Assembly (NCBI GenBank): GCA_016185425.1
Contig: JACPNQ010000011.1
Span: 1-51,501 of the forward strand
DNA: 51,501 nucleotides
Reading direction: 5' to 3'
Source of the DNA: Acidobacteriota bacterium
GTDB taxonomy: Bacteria; Acidobacteriota; Terriglobia; Bryobacterales; Bryobacteraceae
This document shows, piece after piece, positions 26,837 through 36,399 of this stretch. Below the pieces are notes generated by a model that searched no databases, was not told the origin of the DNA, and saw nothing but the letters and a program-made list of their open reading frames with translations. Position 1 is the stretch's first letter; each line of letters begins with the position of its first letter. Made by a program: the position numbers and the translations under genes.

Positions 26837-27889
26837 TCACCCTATCCGCACAACCCGTCCCATCTCCGCCGCCTCATGCGCGGCAATGGTAATCTCATTC
26901 ACCTTCCAAACATCGTCCAGCGGCATGTCGTTCTTCTTCCCGTTAAATGCGGCCTCTAGGAATTCCACGAAGATCTCCCGCTTCTCCGGCATCTCCTTCA
27001 CCACTTCCACCTTGGCACCTTGCCGTAGCATGGTCAGACCAGTCGCCGCCATGTACTCAAGCACGCCCTTCGATCCGGCTATCCGCACGCGATCGTCCCC
27101 ATGAGTGGGCGCCGCCTCACTCCGGTAATAGTCCATATGCAGCGATGCGGTCCCGCCATTGTCCATCTTCAAAATCGTCGTCGTCGTGTTCTCCATCTGC
27201 CCGATCCCCTCGGGAGCCGACACCTGCGCCTGGTACGAAAACACCTCGGTAAAATCCCGCCCCGAAGTCCAGCGCATCAGGTCGAACATGTGAATCCCGA
27301 TCCACAGAATCGTGCTCCCATAGGAGGCCCGCTCCTTCATCCACAACGGCCGCTCTCCAGCCTTATAGGACTTCTGCGACGAGATCATCCCCACATCGCC
27401 CACCACGCCATCCTTCACCATCTGCCGCATCGCCAGATAGTGCGGCTCATAGCGCATCGGCAGCAGAAGCCAGATCGGTTTCCCCGACGCCGTCACCGCC
27501 TTCTTCGCCTTCTCGAAATCCGCGCGTCTCAACGCCAACGGCTTTTCCGCAATCAGCGGCAGTCCCCGCTCCGCCACGGCGATAATACTCGCCGCCCGGT
27601 CCCCGTTCGAGGTGCACACCCCCGCCAAATCCAGTTTCTCGGTATCCAGCATTCGCCGGTAATCGCTGTAAAACTTCGCCTTCGCTGCCACCGGCCGCTT
27701 CTTCACCCGGTCCAACTCAGTAGGATCGCTCTCCGCAACCGCCACCAGTTCCACATCCGGCAAGTGCGGCAGCGGCGTCAGAATCTCCCCCGCATGACCC
27801 AGCACCCCAACCATCCCAAGCCGCAGCTTCCTCGGCAATTTCACGGCCGCCGCTCCCGCCAACATGGCTCTGCGAGTGATCGTTTCCAT
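26837..27889 (-). CDS. Gfo/Idh/MocA-family oxidoreductase
   Basis: 350 residues. The N-terminus has a twin-arginine-like start (I-T-R-R-A-M-L-A-G-A-A-A-V), then the Rossmann motif region L-G-M-V-G-V-L-G-H-A-G, the E-K-P-L-A-L motif at about 116-121 with the conserved Lys, and the C-terminal alpha/beta domain with W-I-G-I-H-M-F-D-L-M-R-W containing the conserved His-x-x-Asp pair. Enzymes of this family use NAD(P) to oxidise sugars or polyols; many exported members occur in Planctomycetes and Acidobacteriota. The substrate is not readable. The first Gly of G-x-G-x-x-G is replaced (G-V-L-G-H-A-G), as in several family members. It is divergent from the DUF1592 cytochrome gene, 42 bp away, a pairing often seen in these phyla. 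Confidence 0.9.
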   Translation of the reverse strand: METITRRAMLAGAAAVKLPRKLRLGMVGVLGHAGEILTPLPHLPDVELVAVAESDPTELDRVKKRPVAAKAKFYSDYRRMLDTEKLDLAGVCTSNGDRAASIIAVAERGLPLIAEKPLALRRADFEKAKKAVTASGKPIWLLLPMRYEPHYLAMRQMVKDGVVGDVGMISSQKSYKAGERPLWMKERASYGSTILWIGIHMFDLMRWTSGRDFTEVFSYQAQVSAPEGIGQMENTTTTILKMDNGGTASLHMDYYRSEAAPTHGDDRVRIAGSKGVLEYMAATGLTMLRQGAKVEVVKEMPEKREIFVEFLEAAFNGKKNDMPLDDVWKVNEITIAAHEAAEMGRVVRIG

Positions 27890-27931
27890 GCAGCCATTAT
27901 CTACAAATCGCGGATAAACTAAAGGTCATCC

Positions 27932-30076
27932 ATGCGGTACCTCCTCCTGCTCGCGATCCCCATCGCCTTCTCGCAACAACCCGGCCTGCATACCAAGGCC
28001 TTTCAGCGGGACGTCGCCCCCTTCCTTGCGAAGCGCTGCGTCGCCTGTCACAACGACAAACTAAAGAACGCCGGCCTCAATCTCGCTCGCCTTCGCGACC
28101 CCGGCGAGGCGCTCGCCGAGCGAAACGTATGGGAAGACGTTGTCGAAAAAATCCGCAACGGCGAAATGCCGCCTCCCGGCATGCCAAAGCCGACCCAGCC
28201 CGAACTCCTCGCACTTAACAAATGGGTTGACGCCCAGATCACCCGCCACGACGCCGCCACCCCTCCGGAACCCGGCCGCGTGACAGCCCGCCGCCTGAAC
28301 AAAGCCGAATACACCAACACCGTCCGCGACCTCCTCGGTATCGACTTCCTCGCCGCGGCCGATTTCCCCAACGATGACTCCGGCTACGGCTTCGATAACA
28401 TCGGCGATGTACTCTCCCTCAGCCCCGTGCTGATGGAAAAATACCTCGCGGCGGCCGAAAAGATCTCCCGTCTCGCTGTCGTCACAGTCAAAGCGTCCCG
28501 TCCGACCGCGAATCGTTACCCATCCGACAAGATCAAGAACCCCGTTCATACATTCCCCTTCCCCGGCGACTACGAAATCCAGGCCCGCGTCATCGACCGC
28601 CGCAAAGAAGGCGACACCCTCCGCGCGGCTCTCCAAGTCGACGGCAAAACCGTACAGTCCGCCACCTATCCGCTCCTACCCAACGTCGCCAATCGCCTCA
28701 TCAAATACACCGCAACGTTCCAGCCCGGCGATCACAAGCTCTCCGTCATCTTCCCCGATCCGCTTCCCGGTGAATACCTCGTCGATTACATCGAAGTCCG
28801 CGGCCCCATCAAATCGCTCCCCAATGCGAATCAACGAATCCTTCTCTGCCGCGAACCGGCCCAGGCGTGTGCGGAAAAGATCGTCGCCAATCTCCTCCCT
28901 CGCGCTTGGCGGCGTCCCGTTACCCCGAACGAAATCACCAGGATCGCGAGCTTCACCACCAAAGCCATCGCCGCCGGACAGACGCTCGAACAAGGTGTCC
29001 AGTACAGCTTGCAAGCGATGCTCGTCTCTCCGAATTTCCTCTTCCGCATCGAACCGCCTTCGCCGGCCGGCCAGCCGCGCAAACTGACCAACCCTGAACT
29101 CGCCGCACGCCTCAGTTATTTCCTCTGGTCCTCAATGCCGGACGACGAGCTCTCCAAAGCGGATCTCCAACAGCAGGAAGTCCTCCACACCCAGGTTCGT
29201 CGCATGGTGGCCAGCCCCAAAATTGCCGCCTTTGTCGATAACTTCGGCGGTCAGTGGTTGCAGCTTCGCAACCTGGAGGTCCACAAGCCCGATCCGGAAA
29301 AATTCCCGAAATATAACGACGCGCTTGCCCTCTACATGAGCGAAGAAACGCGCCTCTTCTTCCAGAGCATTCTGAAGGAGGATCGCTCGATCCTGGACTT
29401 CATCGACGCCGATTATACATTCCTCAACCAGCCACTCGCCGCGCACTACGGCCTTCCGAACATAACAGGCGACGAGTTCCGGAAGGTACAGCTTATCGAT
29501 AATCGCCGCGGTGGCGTCCTCTCTCAGGCCAGCATCTTGACCATCTCCAGCTATCCCACTCGTACCTCTCCCGTCCTCCGCGGTAAATGGATCATGGAGA
29601 ACCTGCTCGGCACTCCGCCTCCCCCGCCGCCGCCCAATGTTCCTGAGTTGGACGCGAGCAAGATCGGCACCACAGGAACGCTCCGCCAGCAACTCGAACA
29701 GCACCGCGCCAACCCCACTTGCGCTGTCTGCCACACCAAGATGGACGCTCTCGGTTTCGGCCTCGAAAACTACGACCCGGTTGGGCAGTGGCGTACCGCC
29801 GACGGCAACTTCCCCATCGACTCCGGCGGCTCTCTTCCCGGCAACAAAAAATTCCAGACGCCGGCCGACCTCCGGGCCATTCTCAAAGCCGATCCCAATC
29901 AGTTCTCCCGTTGTTTAACCGAAAAAGTAATGACTTATTCTTTGGGTCGCGGCCTCGAGAAATATGACCGTCCCACCGTCTCAAAAATCTGTAATAAACT
30001 GGCTGCAGACGGCTACAAAATGTCTTCCCTGATCCTCGCCGTCGTCGACAGCCTGCCGTTCCAATACAGGAAATAA
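27932..30076 (+). CDS. DUF1592-type (planctomycete cytochrome) protein with heme-binding motifs
   Basis: 714 residues with a signal peptide (R-Y-L-L-L-L-A-I-P-I-A-F-S). The PSCyt1-type cytochrome c motif is C-V-A-C-H at residues 36-40, in R-C-V-A-C-H-N-D-K-L-K-N-A-G-L-N. The domain order DUF1587, DUF1595, DUF1592, DUF1588, DUF1585 is suggested by A-E-Y-T-N-T-V-R-D-L-L-G, R-A-W-R-R-P-V-T, L-A-A-R-L-S-Y-F-L-W-S-S-M-P-D, S-Y-P-T-R-T-S-P-V-L-R-G and the late F-G-L-E-N-Y-D-P-V-G. A second C-A-V-C-H is near residue 594. The protein is likely periplasmic; its redox partner and substrate are unknown. The DUF1552 gene starts on the next base after the stop, a conserved pairing in Acidobacteriota and Planctomycetes. 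Confidence 0.9.
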   Translation: MRYLLLLAIPIAFSQQPGLHTKAFQRDVAPFLAKRCVACHNDKLKNAGLNLARLRDPGEALAERNVWEDVVEKIRNGEMPPPGMPKPTQPELLALNKWVDAQITRHDAATPPEPGRVTARRLNKAEYTNTVRDLLGIDFLAAADFPNDDSGYGFDNIGDVLSLSPVLMEKYLAAAEKISRLAVVTVKASRPTANRYPSDKIKNPVHTFPFPGDYEIQARVIDRRKEGDTLRAALQVDGKTVQSATYPLLPNVANRLIKYTATFQPGDHKLSVIFPDPLPGEYLVDYIEVRGPIKSLPNANQRILLCREPAQACAEKIVANLLPRAWRRPVTPNEITRIASFTTKAIAAGQTLEQGVQYSLQAMLVSPNFLFRIEPPSPAGQPRKLTNPELAARLSYFLWSSMPDDELSKADLQQQEVLHTQVRRMVASPKIAAFVDNFGGQWLQLRNLEVHKPDPEKFPKYNDALALYMSEETRLFFQSILKEDRSILDFIDADYTFLNQPLAAHYGLPNITGDEFRKVQLIDNRRGGVLSQASILTISSYPTRTSPVLRGKWIMENLLGTPPPPPPPNVPELDASKIGTTGTLRQQLEQHRANPTCAVCHTKMDALGFGLENYDPVGQWRTADGNFPIDSGGSLPGNKKFQTPADLRAILKADPNQFSRCLTEKVMTYSLGRGLEKYDRPTVSKICNKLAADGYKMSSLILAVVDSLPFQYRK

Positions 30077-31375
30077 ATGACACGCCACCTCTCTCGCCGA
30101 ACCCTCCTCCGCGGCCTTGGTGCCGCCGTCGCCCTGCCGGCTCTCGATGCCATGACACCGGCGCGTGTCTCCGCGGCGCCACCGAGACTGGCTTTCGTCT
30201 ATGTCCCCAATGGCATCATCATGGATCAGTGGACGCCGGCCGCCGAAGGCGCCGCGTTCGAGCTTCCCCGCGTCCTGCAGCCCTTCGCTCCCCTCCGCGA
30301 AAAAACACTCCTTCTCTCCGGCCTCGCGCAGGTTAACGGACGCGCCCTCGGCGATGGCCCCGGCGATCATGCCCGTGCCGCCGCCACATGGCTTACCGGT
30401 GTCCACCCCCGCAAGACCGCGGGTGCCGATATCAAGAATGGAATCTCCGCCGACCAACTCGCCGCCCAGGCCATCGGCGCCAACACCCGTTTCGCCTCGC
30501 TCGAGCTCGGCATTGAACACGGCCGTATCGTCGGCAACTGTGATTCAGGTTACTCGTGCGCGTATTCTAACTCCATCGCTTGGCGCTCCGCGGAAACGCC
30601 CCTCCCACCCGAAGTCAATCCGCGCCTCGTCTTTGAACGCCTCTTCGGTACGGGCGATGATTCCACCAACCCCTTCCGCAAGTCCATCCTCGACTATGTG
30701 CGCGACGATGCCGCCTCGCTCCAGTCAACGCTCGGTGCGAACGACAAACGGAAACTCGACGAATACTTAACCAGCGTTCGCGAAATCGAAAAACGCCTCG
30801 ATATCGCCGGCAAACAAGCCGCGTCGATGCCCAAACCGGACATGGAAAAACCGGAAGGCATTCCCGTTGATTTCGAGGAGCATGTCACGTTGATGTTCGA
30901 CCTGCTCACCGTTGCGTTCCAAACCGATTCCACACGCGTCGCTACTTTCATGTTGGGCCGCGAAGGCTCAAACACCACCTACCGTCAAATCGGCGTTCCC
31001 GACGCGCATCACGGCATCTCGCACCACCGCGGCGACACGGAAAAGATCGAGAAACTCACCAAGATCAACGAGTATCACGCGCTTCTCTTCGGCCGCTGGC
31101 TTCAAAAGCTCGCAGCGGCAAAGGATGGCGACGGTTCCCTGCTCGATCACATGACCATCGTCTACGGCTCCTCTCTGGCCGACGGCAACCGCCACACACA
31201 CCACGATCTCCCGATCCTCCTCGCCGGTGGCATGAACGGCAAGCTGCAACTCGGCCGTCACGTGCGCTACCCCAAGGAGACGCCGCTGACGAACCTTTAC
31301 CTCTCCCTCCTTGACCACGCCGGCGTAAAGCCCGAGACTTTGGGCGATTCCACCGGACGGCTAACTTCTCTCTAA
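30077..31375 (+). CDS. DUF1552 protein with Tat-like signal
   Basis: 432 residues. The first residues (S-R-R-T-L-L-R-G-L-G-A-A-V-A-L-P-A-L-D) form a twin-arginine signal, so the protein is probably exported folded. The body matches DUF1552: Y-V-P-N-G-I-I-M-D-Q-W-T-P, L-L-S-G-L-A-Q-V-N-G, D-H-A-R-A-A-A-T-W-L-T-G, S-L-E-L-G-I-E, G-I-S-H-H-R-G-D-T-E-K and Y-G-S-S-L-A-D-G-N-R-H-T-H-H-D-L-P. Histidines near the end suggest metal binding in an alkaline phosphatase-like/sulfatase-related fold. It directly follows the DUF1592 gene with no gap (TAA then ATG), so the two act as a unit, possibly an exported redox or polymer-degrading pair. Function is unestablished. Confidence 0.92.
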   Translation: MTRHLSRRTLLRGLGAAVALPALDAMTPARVSAAPPRLAFVYVPNGIIMDQWTPAAEGAAFELPRVLQPFAPLREKTLLLSGLAQVNGRALGDGPGDHARAAATWLTGVHPRKTAGADIKNGISADQLAAQAIGANTRFASLELGIEHGRIVGNCDSGYSCAYSNSIAWRSAETPLPPEVNPRLVFERLFGTGDDSTNPFRKSILDYVRDDAASLQSTLGANDKRKLDEYLTSVREIEKRLDIAGKQAASMPKPDMEKPEGIPVDFEEHVTLMFDLLTVAFQTDSTRVATFMLGREGSNTTYRQIGVPDAHHGISHHRGDTEKIEKLTKINEYHALLFGRWLQKLAAAKDGDGSLLDHMTIVYGSSLADGNRHTHHDLPILLAGGMNGKLQLGRHVRYPKETPLTNLYLSLLDHAGVKPETLGDSTGRLTSL

Positions 31376-31410
31376 CAATTCCGGCACTTTCGGTGTAATC
31401 TAGACCGTAG

Positions 31411-31610
31411 GGGACCCCGCCCCTTTCCGAGCGGGGCTGCAGCCTTACCCAAACCGGATCACCAAAGTGATTCCGGTCAGAGTAATGGTGGCTCTGACGC
31501 TAATGCGAATTCGCATAAGGTTGCTCTCCCTTCCCCGGGGTTAGATTTCACGGTGTTTGCGCACCGTGAGTCAGCCCCAAGCCTCGGGAGAGGTAAACCT
31601 CGCGTCAGCC
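31411..31610. repeat. ~200-bp structured intergenic repeat, copy A
   Basis: Nearly the same sequence recurs at 38468-38664. Inside are, in order: a CCCCGC/GCGGGG hairpin (from 31414), CCGGATCAC/GTGATTCCGG, GTCAGAG/CTCTGAC, the 14-bp palindrome ATGCGAATTCGCAT (31503-31516), and CACGGTG/CACCGTG (31549-31555 and 31562-31568). A long-range helix can be drawn between CTCTCCC (31524-31530) and GGGAGAG (31586-31592), extended by AGGTT/AACCT. No frame looks coding. It lies between the DUF1552 stop and the serine hydrolase start. RNA element, or small non-autonomous mobile element. Confidence 0.75.
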
Positions 31611-31701
31611 TATATACCCATCGGTATATCACCCGAGGAAGAGAACGCCAGAAAATTCCGGCCGTCGCGATGCCGCCGAAACGCGTGCTACTATCGCGAC
31701 C

Positions 31702-33159
31702 ATGCTCCGCCTGGTCGCGATCTTTTTCTCCGTCCTCGCCTTCGCACAAGCGCCGCCCGGTACCGACCGCCTCGTCGAGGACATTCTTCATGAATGGAAG
31801 GTACCCGGCCTCGCCCTCGGCATCGTGCAGAACGGCGTAGTCGTGCACCAGAAGGGCTACGGACTTCGTGATGTGGATAAGAATCTCCCCGCCACCACGA
31901 AGACCGCCTTCGCCTACGGATCGATCACCAAAAGTCTGACGGTTCTCCTCCTCCACTCTCTCGCCGCCGAAGGCAAACTCGATTGGGACGCCCCTGTCCG
32001 CGATCAGTTGCCCGGCTTCAAACTATCGGACCCCGTCGCATCCGAACGGGCCACACCGCGTGATCTCGTCACGCATCGCACTGGCATGCCTCGACACGAC
32101 GCGATTTGGTCCGTACCCGATCCGCCTTCCCAGGACGAGATCCTCGCCCGCCTCCGTTACCTGCCCGCCTCTGCTGACTTCCGGACGAAATACCAATACA
32201 ACAACCTCATGTTCATGGCCGCGGGTATGCTTGCCGCCCGTGCTTCTTCGTCTCCGTGGGAGCAGGCCGTGCGCCGCCGTGTCTTCGACCCCCTTGAGCT
32301 TGGCGACATCGCAGCGACTCACGGGGAAGCTGACGCCTTACCCGACGTCGCGTTGTCCTATAACCTCCTGGACAGCAGCTTCAGGAAACTTCGTGTTACT
32401 CCGGGCTTGAAGAGTATCGCGCCGGCGGGCGCTGCATTCGGTTCCATTGAATCTCTCACGCGGTATCTGCTCGTTCAGATAAATCACGGACGCGTGAACG
32501 GTCGCCAGGCCCTCCCCGCGTCATTCTTCCAGCAAATGCAAAGCCCTCATACGCCGACGCCCGCTACCGGCTCCGACTCCCCATTCACTGCACAGCAAGC
32601 CTATGGGATGGGACTCACCATCGGCCGCTATCAGGGCCGAACGATGATCTATCACACCGGCAGCATCGGCGGCTATCACGCCATGCTCTGGTGGCTTCCC
32701 GAAGACAAGATCGGCATCGCCATCCTCCTCAACCGCCTCGAACGCGCCGTCCCTCACATCCTCTGCCTCACACTCGCTGACCGCATGATTGGCATTCCGC
32801 CCAAAGACTGGAATGCCGTGTACAAGAAGGGAACGCAGCCACCCTCGAATTCCCCAAAGCCGGTTCCTGGAACGCAACCCAGCCATGCGCTCGCGCATTA
32901 CGCTGGGCGCTACACCCACCCGGGCTACGGCCTTGTCACCGTCGAGGAAACTCCCGATGGCCTCTCTTTCATTCGCTCCGGCGACCGGCGAACCCTCACG
33001 CACTTCCACTACGATACTTTCGCTGCCTTTGGAGACCGCGTCACCTTTCACACCGGCGCCGAAGGCGTCGTCTCCACACTCGAGATCCGCCTCGAACCTG
33101 CCGTTGCCCCAATCCTCTTCACACGCTCCAAACAGGAGCGCGCGCCCTCGACGCAATAA
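31702..33159 (+). CDS. Beta-lactamase-fold serine hydrolase
   Basis: 485 residues with a signal peptide (L-V-A-I-F-F-S-V-L-A-F-A-Q-A). The class C/penicillin-binding-type catalytic S-x-x-K is S-I-T-K at residues 74-77 and the Y-x-N motif is Y-N-N at 166-168; the HTG-like third motif appears as H-T-G-S-I-G-G-Y near residue 318. The C-terminal ~90 residues (Y-A-G-R-Y-T-H-P-G-Y-G, D-G-L-S-F-I-R-S-G) form the beta-barrel that often follows this fold (DUF3471-like). Such proteins are usually periplasmic esterases or D-Ala peptidases, seldom true beta-lactamases. Structured repeat copy A lies just upstream, and TonB receptor 3 converges 6 bp after its stop. Confidence 0.92.
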   Translation: MLRLVAIFFSVLAFAQAPPGTDRLVEDILHEWKVPGLALGIVQNGVVVHQKGYGLRDVDKNLPATTKTAFAYGSITKSLTVLLLHSLAAEGKLDWDAPVRDQLPGFKLSDPVASERATPRDLVTHRTGMPRHDAIWSVPDPPSQDEILARLRYLPASADFRTKYQYNNLMFMAAGMLAARASSSPWEQAVRRRVFDPLELGDIAATHGEADALPDVALSYNLLDSSFRKLRVTPGLKSIAPAGAAFGSIESLTRYLLVQINHGRVNGRQALPASFFQQMQSPHTPTPATGSDSPFTAQQAYGMGLTIGRYQGRTMIYHTGSIGGYHAMLWWLPEDKIGIAILLNRLERAVPHILCLTLADRMIGIPPKDWNAVYKKGTQPPSNSPKPVPGTQPSHALAHYAGRYTHPGYGLVTVEETPDGLSFIRSGDRRTLTHFHYDTFAAFGDRVTFHTGAEGVVSTLEIRLEPAVAPILFTRSKQERAPSTQ

Positions 33160-33165
33160 ACACCG

Positions 33166-36100
33166 TCAAAAATACAGCTTCAATGCCATCTGCATCTGCC
33201 GCGCCGAATTCGAAACCGCCGTAATACGCCCAAACGTCCCCGCGCCAACAGTAACATTCGGATTCGCAAAATACGGCGAGTTAGACAAGTTATACGCCTC
33301 CGCGCGGTATTGCAGCCGGATCCGCTCCGTCACACTGAAATACTTACTGATCGTGAAATCCAGGCTGCGAAGCCCCGGACCCCAGATGGCGCCCCTCCCC
33401 GCATTCCCGATCGTCCACTGGGCCGGCGATGAGAACACCTCGGTGCGGAACCACTTGTTGACCGTCCGCTCCCCCGTATCCATGTTCGGATTCCCGCTGA
33501 CGTTCGGATACACCGCGGACCCGCAATTGCACGTGTCGATGCTATTCCCCGGATTCAACGGGAACCCGGCCTGTATCGTTCCAATCGCCGTCAACTCCCA
33601 ACCGCCGGCCACCGCATCCACCACGCGGTTCTTGATATCGAACTGCCGCCCTCGCCCGAACGGAAGTTCATAGACCGGTGCGAAGGTAAACCGGAACGGC
33701 GAGCTATCCAGACTGATACCACGGTCCAGATTCCGGTTGTTCAACGGATCCCGATAACCGTTTTCCCCAGTATTAATGAGCTTGGCGAATGTAAATGCCG
33801 CGACATAGCTCAACCCCTTCGAGAAACGCCGCTCGGACTTAAGCTGCAGCGAGTGATAGCTCGACGACCCGATCCAGCTCGCCGAACTTACTCCGTTGGG
33901 ATACTGTGGATACCGTACGAAGGGCGCGATACGCCGCCCCTGCGCCTGCGGAGCAAGATTGACGGGAATCGCATTCAGATTATACGCGCCGTAATGCAGG
34001 TGCGTCCCCTTGCTCCCCGCATACCCCACTTCAAACATGAATCCGGCAAACTGCCGCTGCACGTTCAAATTCCACTGTAGGAAGTACGACGTCGGATTGT
34101 GGTCCGGGAACACCGTCACCGAAAGCGCATTCCGCCCCAATTTGTCCACCGGCTCATACGGAATCCGGTCCAGCGTCGTGCGCGGCGTAATCTGGTCAAC
34201 CGTGTTATACCGCCCCGCGTCGGCGTCCGCGAAGATCGGGTCCGACAGCATGAAGCCGAATGCGCCGCTCGACATCGTGCCCACCGAGAAAAGCCCGAAT
34301 CCCCCGCGCACCACCGTCTTTTCCACCGGATTATAGGCAAACCCAAACCGCGGCCCGAAGTTATTCAAGTCGTTCGGCCACGGCGTTCGCCGGAAGCCGT
34401 TCTGCCCGAACTGCTGGTACTGGCCCTTGTTCAAATCGAAAACGCCCGACCGGTCCTGCGCTTCGTGATACCAGAGCGGCGCATCCCAGCGCAGCCCAAG
34501 ATTCAGCGTCAGCTTCCGGCTGACCCGGAAATCATCCTGCAGGAATAGCGCATAGACAGACGCCCGCGACTGGAAGAAGCCGGGGAAGATCCGGTACGCA
34601 AACGTCCGCGGCATCCCCAGCAGGAAGCTCGCATAATCCCACCCGCTGTTCGCAACGCCAACCTGGTTCGTGTAGATCGGCTGAAAGTTCCAAACCGTCG
34701 TACCCGGATTCGGCTGCAGATTATCCGTCCGAATCAACCGCGCCTCGCCGCCGAACTTGATCGTATGCCGGTTCAACACCCACGAGGTAACATTCACCAG
34801 CGACTTCGAATCCTGCAGCTCAAAAAACAACGTATCGCCCGAAGAGCCCAACGGCGCATAATTCGTGAACTGGAAGTCCGGTGTTCCTAGCTTGTCATTC
34901 CCATTCGGCAGACCCAGAATGCCCAGCGAGTTCGTCGACACTTCCCCATACCCCGCCACCGTCCGCTTCGGATAAGTCTGGAACCACCCCAGATGCAGAT
35001 CGTTTGTCACCCGCGGCGACAGGATCTTCACGTAATTCGCCACCACCTGCCGGCTATGATTCTTCGTCGCCCCGAATCCAAGCTGCCCCGGATTCCGCCC
35101 CCCAGCCTGCGTCCCCGGAAACGCATTCGCCGGCGTCGAATCCGTCTTGCGCCCCGAGTAGCGCACGAAAAACTTATCGGCATCGGAGAAGTTGTGGTCT
35201 ACCTTGATGTCATACTCCACGTTGTCGTTCTTCACCGATCCGAAATTCGTATAATTCGCAAAGTTCGTATTCACCTGCGGCAGCGGATACAGGTTCTGCA
35301 CATTCTTCGCCGCCGCGCTGATCCGGTTCGCCGGAACGATATTCCCCGCAAATGGCTGCCGCTGATTGTTCGCTCCTGCAGTCGTCGCCGGATCGAATAT
35401 CGGAATCGGCGCGCCCGAAGCGTTCGTCAAGGAAGAAAAATCTCCATTCCGGAACGCCTGCGTCGGCACCGTCAGGTTATTGAAGGCCGAAGTCCCCCGC
35501 TGCGTCGTAAACTGCATATCCCCGAAGAAGAACGTCTTGTTCTTCACAATAGGCCCGCCCACCGTCCCGCCATACTGGTTCTGCCGCAATATCGCCCGGC
35601 TGTGCGTGTAATAGTTCCCCGCGTTCAACTTATCGTTGCGGAAGAATTCAAACAGCGATCCGTGTATCTGATTCGTCCCCGATTTCGTCGTCGACTGCAT
35701 CACCGATCCCGACGTCTCCCCAAACTCAGCCGAAAACGAATTCGTCACGATCTTGAACTCCTGAATCACATCCGGATTCGGATTCACCGGATTCCCCGAC
35801 CATACATGGCTCGACGAATGCGCGCCGTCGATATAGTACGGATCCTTCCGCACCAGCCCGCCCTGCGTCACCGAATTCCCGTCGCGGTTGAGCACCACAC
35901 CCGGCACCAGCAGCCTGTAGTCCTGCGGGTTCCGCCCCAGCGTCGGCAAGCTGATCACCTGGCGATTCTCAATCGTCCCCGACAGCGTCCCCGTCTCCGT
36001 CTCCAGCAGCGGTGTCGACGCCGTGATGCTCACCGTCTCCGTCACCGCGCCCGTCTCGAGCGCGATATCGATGCGAAGCTGCCGGCCGGTTTCAAGCGTC

Positions 36101-36372
36101 ACATTGTCGCGTACGAACTTCTTGAATCCCGCCACCTCCGTCTCCACCTTGTACGCGCCCGGCCCCAGGAAGTTGAAGACATAGTTCCCCTGCGCATCGG
36201 AGGAACCATCCGTCTTCACCCCCGTGCGAACGTTCGTCACGGAAACCTTCGCCCCCGCAACAACCGCGCCTGACGGATCGCTCAGCGTGCCAACAATGCT
36301 ACCCGTGTTTCCTTGTCCGAATAAACCAAGGCCGAAGAAGAAGAGCAGAAACGAGCTGATATATCGCAACAT
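33166..36372 (-). CDS. Oar-like TonB-dependent outer-membrane receptor 3
   Basis: 1068 residues. Signal peptide (F-L-L-F-F-F-G-L-G-L-F-G-Q), carboxypeptidase-regulatory-like domain (G-T-L-S-D-P-S-G-A-V-V-A-G-A; D-A-Q-G-N-Y-V-F-N-F-L-G-P-G-A-Y), plug region (V-T-E-T-V-S-I-T-A-S-T-P-L-L-E-T-E-T) and barrel ending M-Q-M-A-L-K-L-Y-F. F-S-A-E-F-G-E-T-S-G-S-V-M-Q-S-T-T-K-S-G is the family's conserved plug segment. Sequence motifs match receptors 1 and 2 only in these regions, so it is a distinct paralogue and not a recent duplicate. The neighbouring serine hydrolase converges on it. Downstream on the opposite side is the TPR/cytochrome pair, with 27 bp between the receptor start and the TPR stop. 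Substrate unknown. Confidence 0.93.
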   Translation of the reverse strand: MLRYISSFLLFFFGLGLFGQGNTGSIVGTLSDPSGAVVAGAKVSVTNVRTGVKTDGSSDAQGNYVFNFLGPGAYKVETEVAGFKKFVRDNVTLETGRQLRIDIALETGAVTETVSITASTPLLETETGTLSGTIENRQVISLPTLGRNPQDYRLLVPGVVLNRDGNSVTQGGLVRKDPYYIDGAHSSSHVWSGNPVNPNPDVIQEFKIVTNSFSAEFGETSGSVMQSTTKSGTNQIHGSLFEFFRNDKLNAGNYYTHSRAILRQNQYGGTVGGPIVKNKTFFFGDMQFTTQRGTSAFNNLTVPTQAFRNGDFSSLTNASGAPIPIFDPATTAGANNQRQPFAGNIVPANRISAAAKNVQNLYPLPQVNTNFANYTNFGSVKNDNVEYDIKVDHNFSDADKFFVRYSGRKTDSTPANAFPGTQAGGRNPGQLGFGATKNHSRQVVANYVKILSPRVTNDLHLGWFQTYPKRTVAGYGEVSTNSLGILGLPNGNDKLGTPDFQFTNYAPLGSSGDTLFFELQDSKSLVNVTSWVLNRHTIKFGGEARLIRTDNLQPNPGTTVWNFQPIYTNQVGVANSGWDYASFLLGMPRTFAYRIFPGFFQSRASVYALFLQDDFRVSRKLTLNLGLRWDAPLWYHEAQDRSGVFDLNKGQYQQFGQNGFRRTPWPNDLNNFGPRFGFAYNPVEKTVVRGGFGLFSVGTMSSGAFGFMLSDPIFADADAGRYNTVDQITPRTTLDRIPYEPVDKLGRNALSVTVFPDHNPTSYFLQWNLNVQRQFAGFMFEVGYAGSKGTHLHYGAYNLNAIPVNLAPQAQGRRIAPFVRYPQYPNGVSSASWIGSSSYHSLQLKSERRFSKGLSYVAAFTFAKLINTGENGYRDPLNNRNLDRGISLDSSPFRFTFAPVYELPFGRGRQFDIKNRVVDAVAGGWELTAIGTIQAGFPLNPGNSIDTCNCGSAVYPNVSGNPNMDTGERTVNKWFRTEVFSSPAQWTIGNAGRGAIWGPGLRSLDFTISKYFSVTERIRLQYRAEAYNLSNSPYFANPNVTVGAGTFGRITAVSNSARQMQMALKLYF

Positions 36373-36399
36373 AGCGCCCGAACTATATCACAAAGACCC

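Noticed and set aside
34993..36273. Long plus-strand frame (426 codons)
   Set aside because: Antisense to TonB receptor 3, Arg/His-rich and without any domain.
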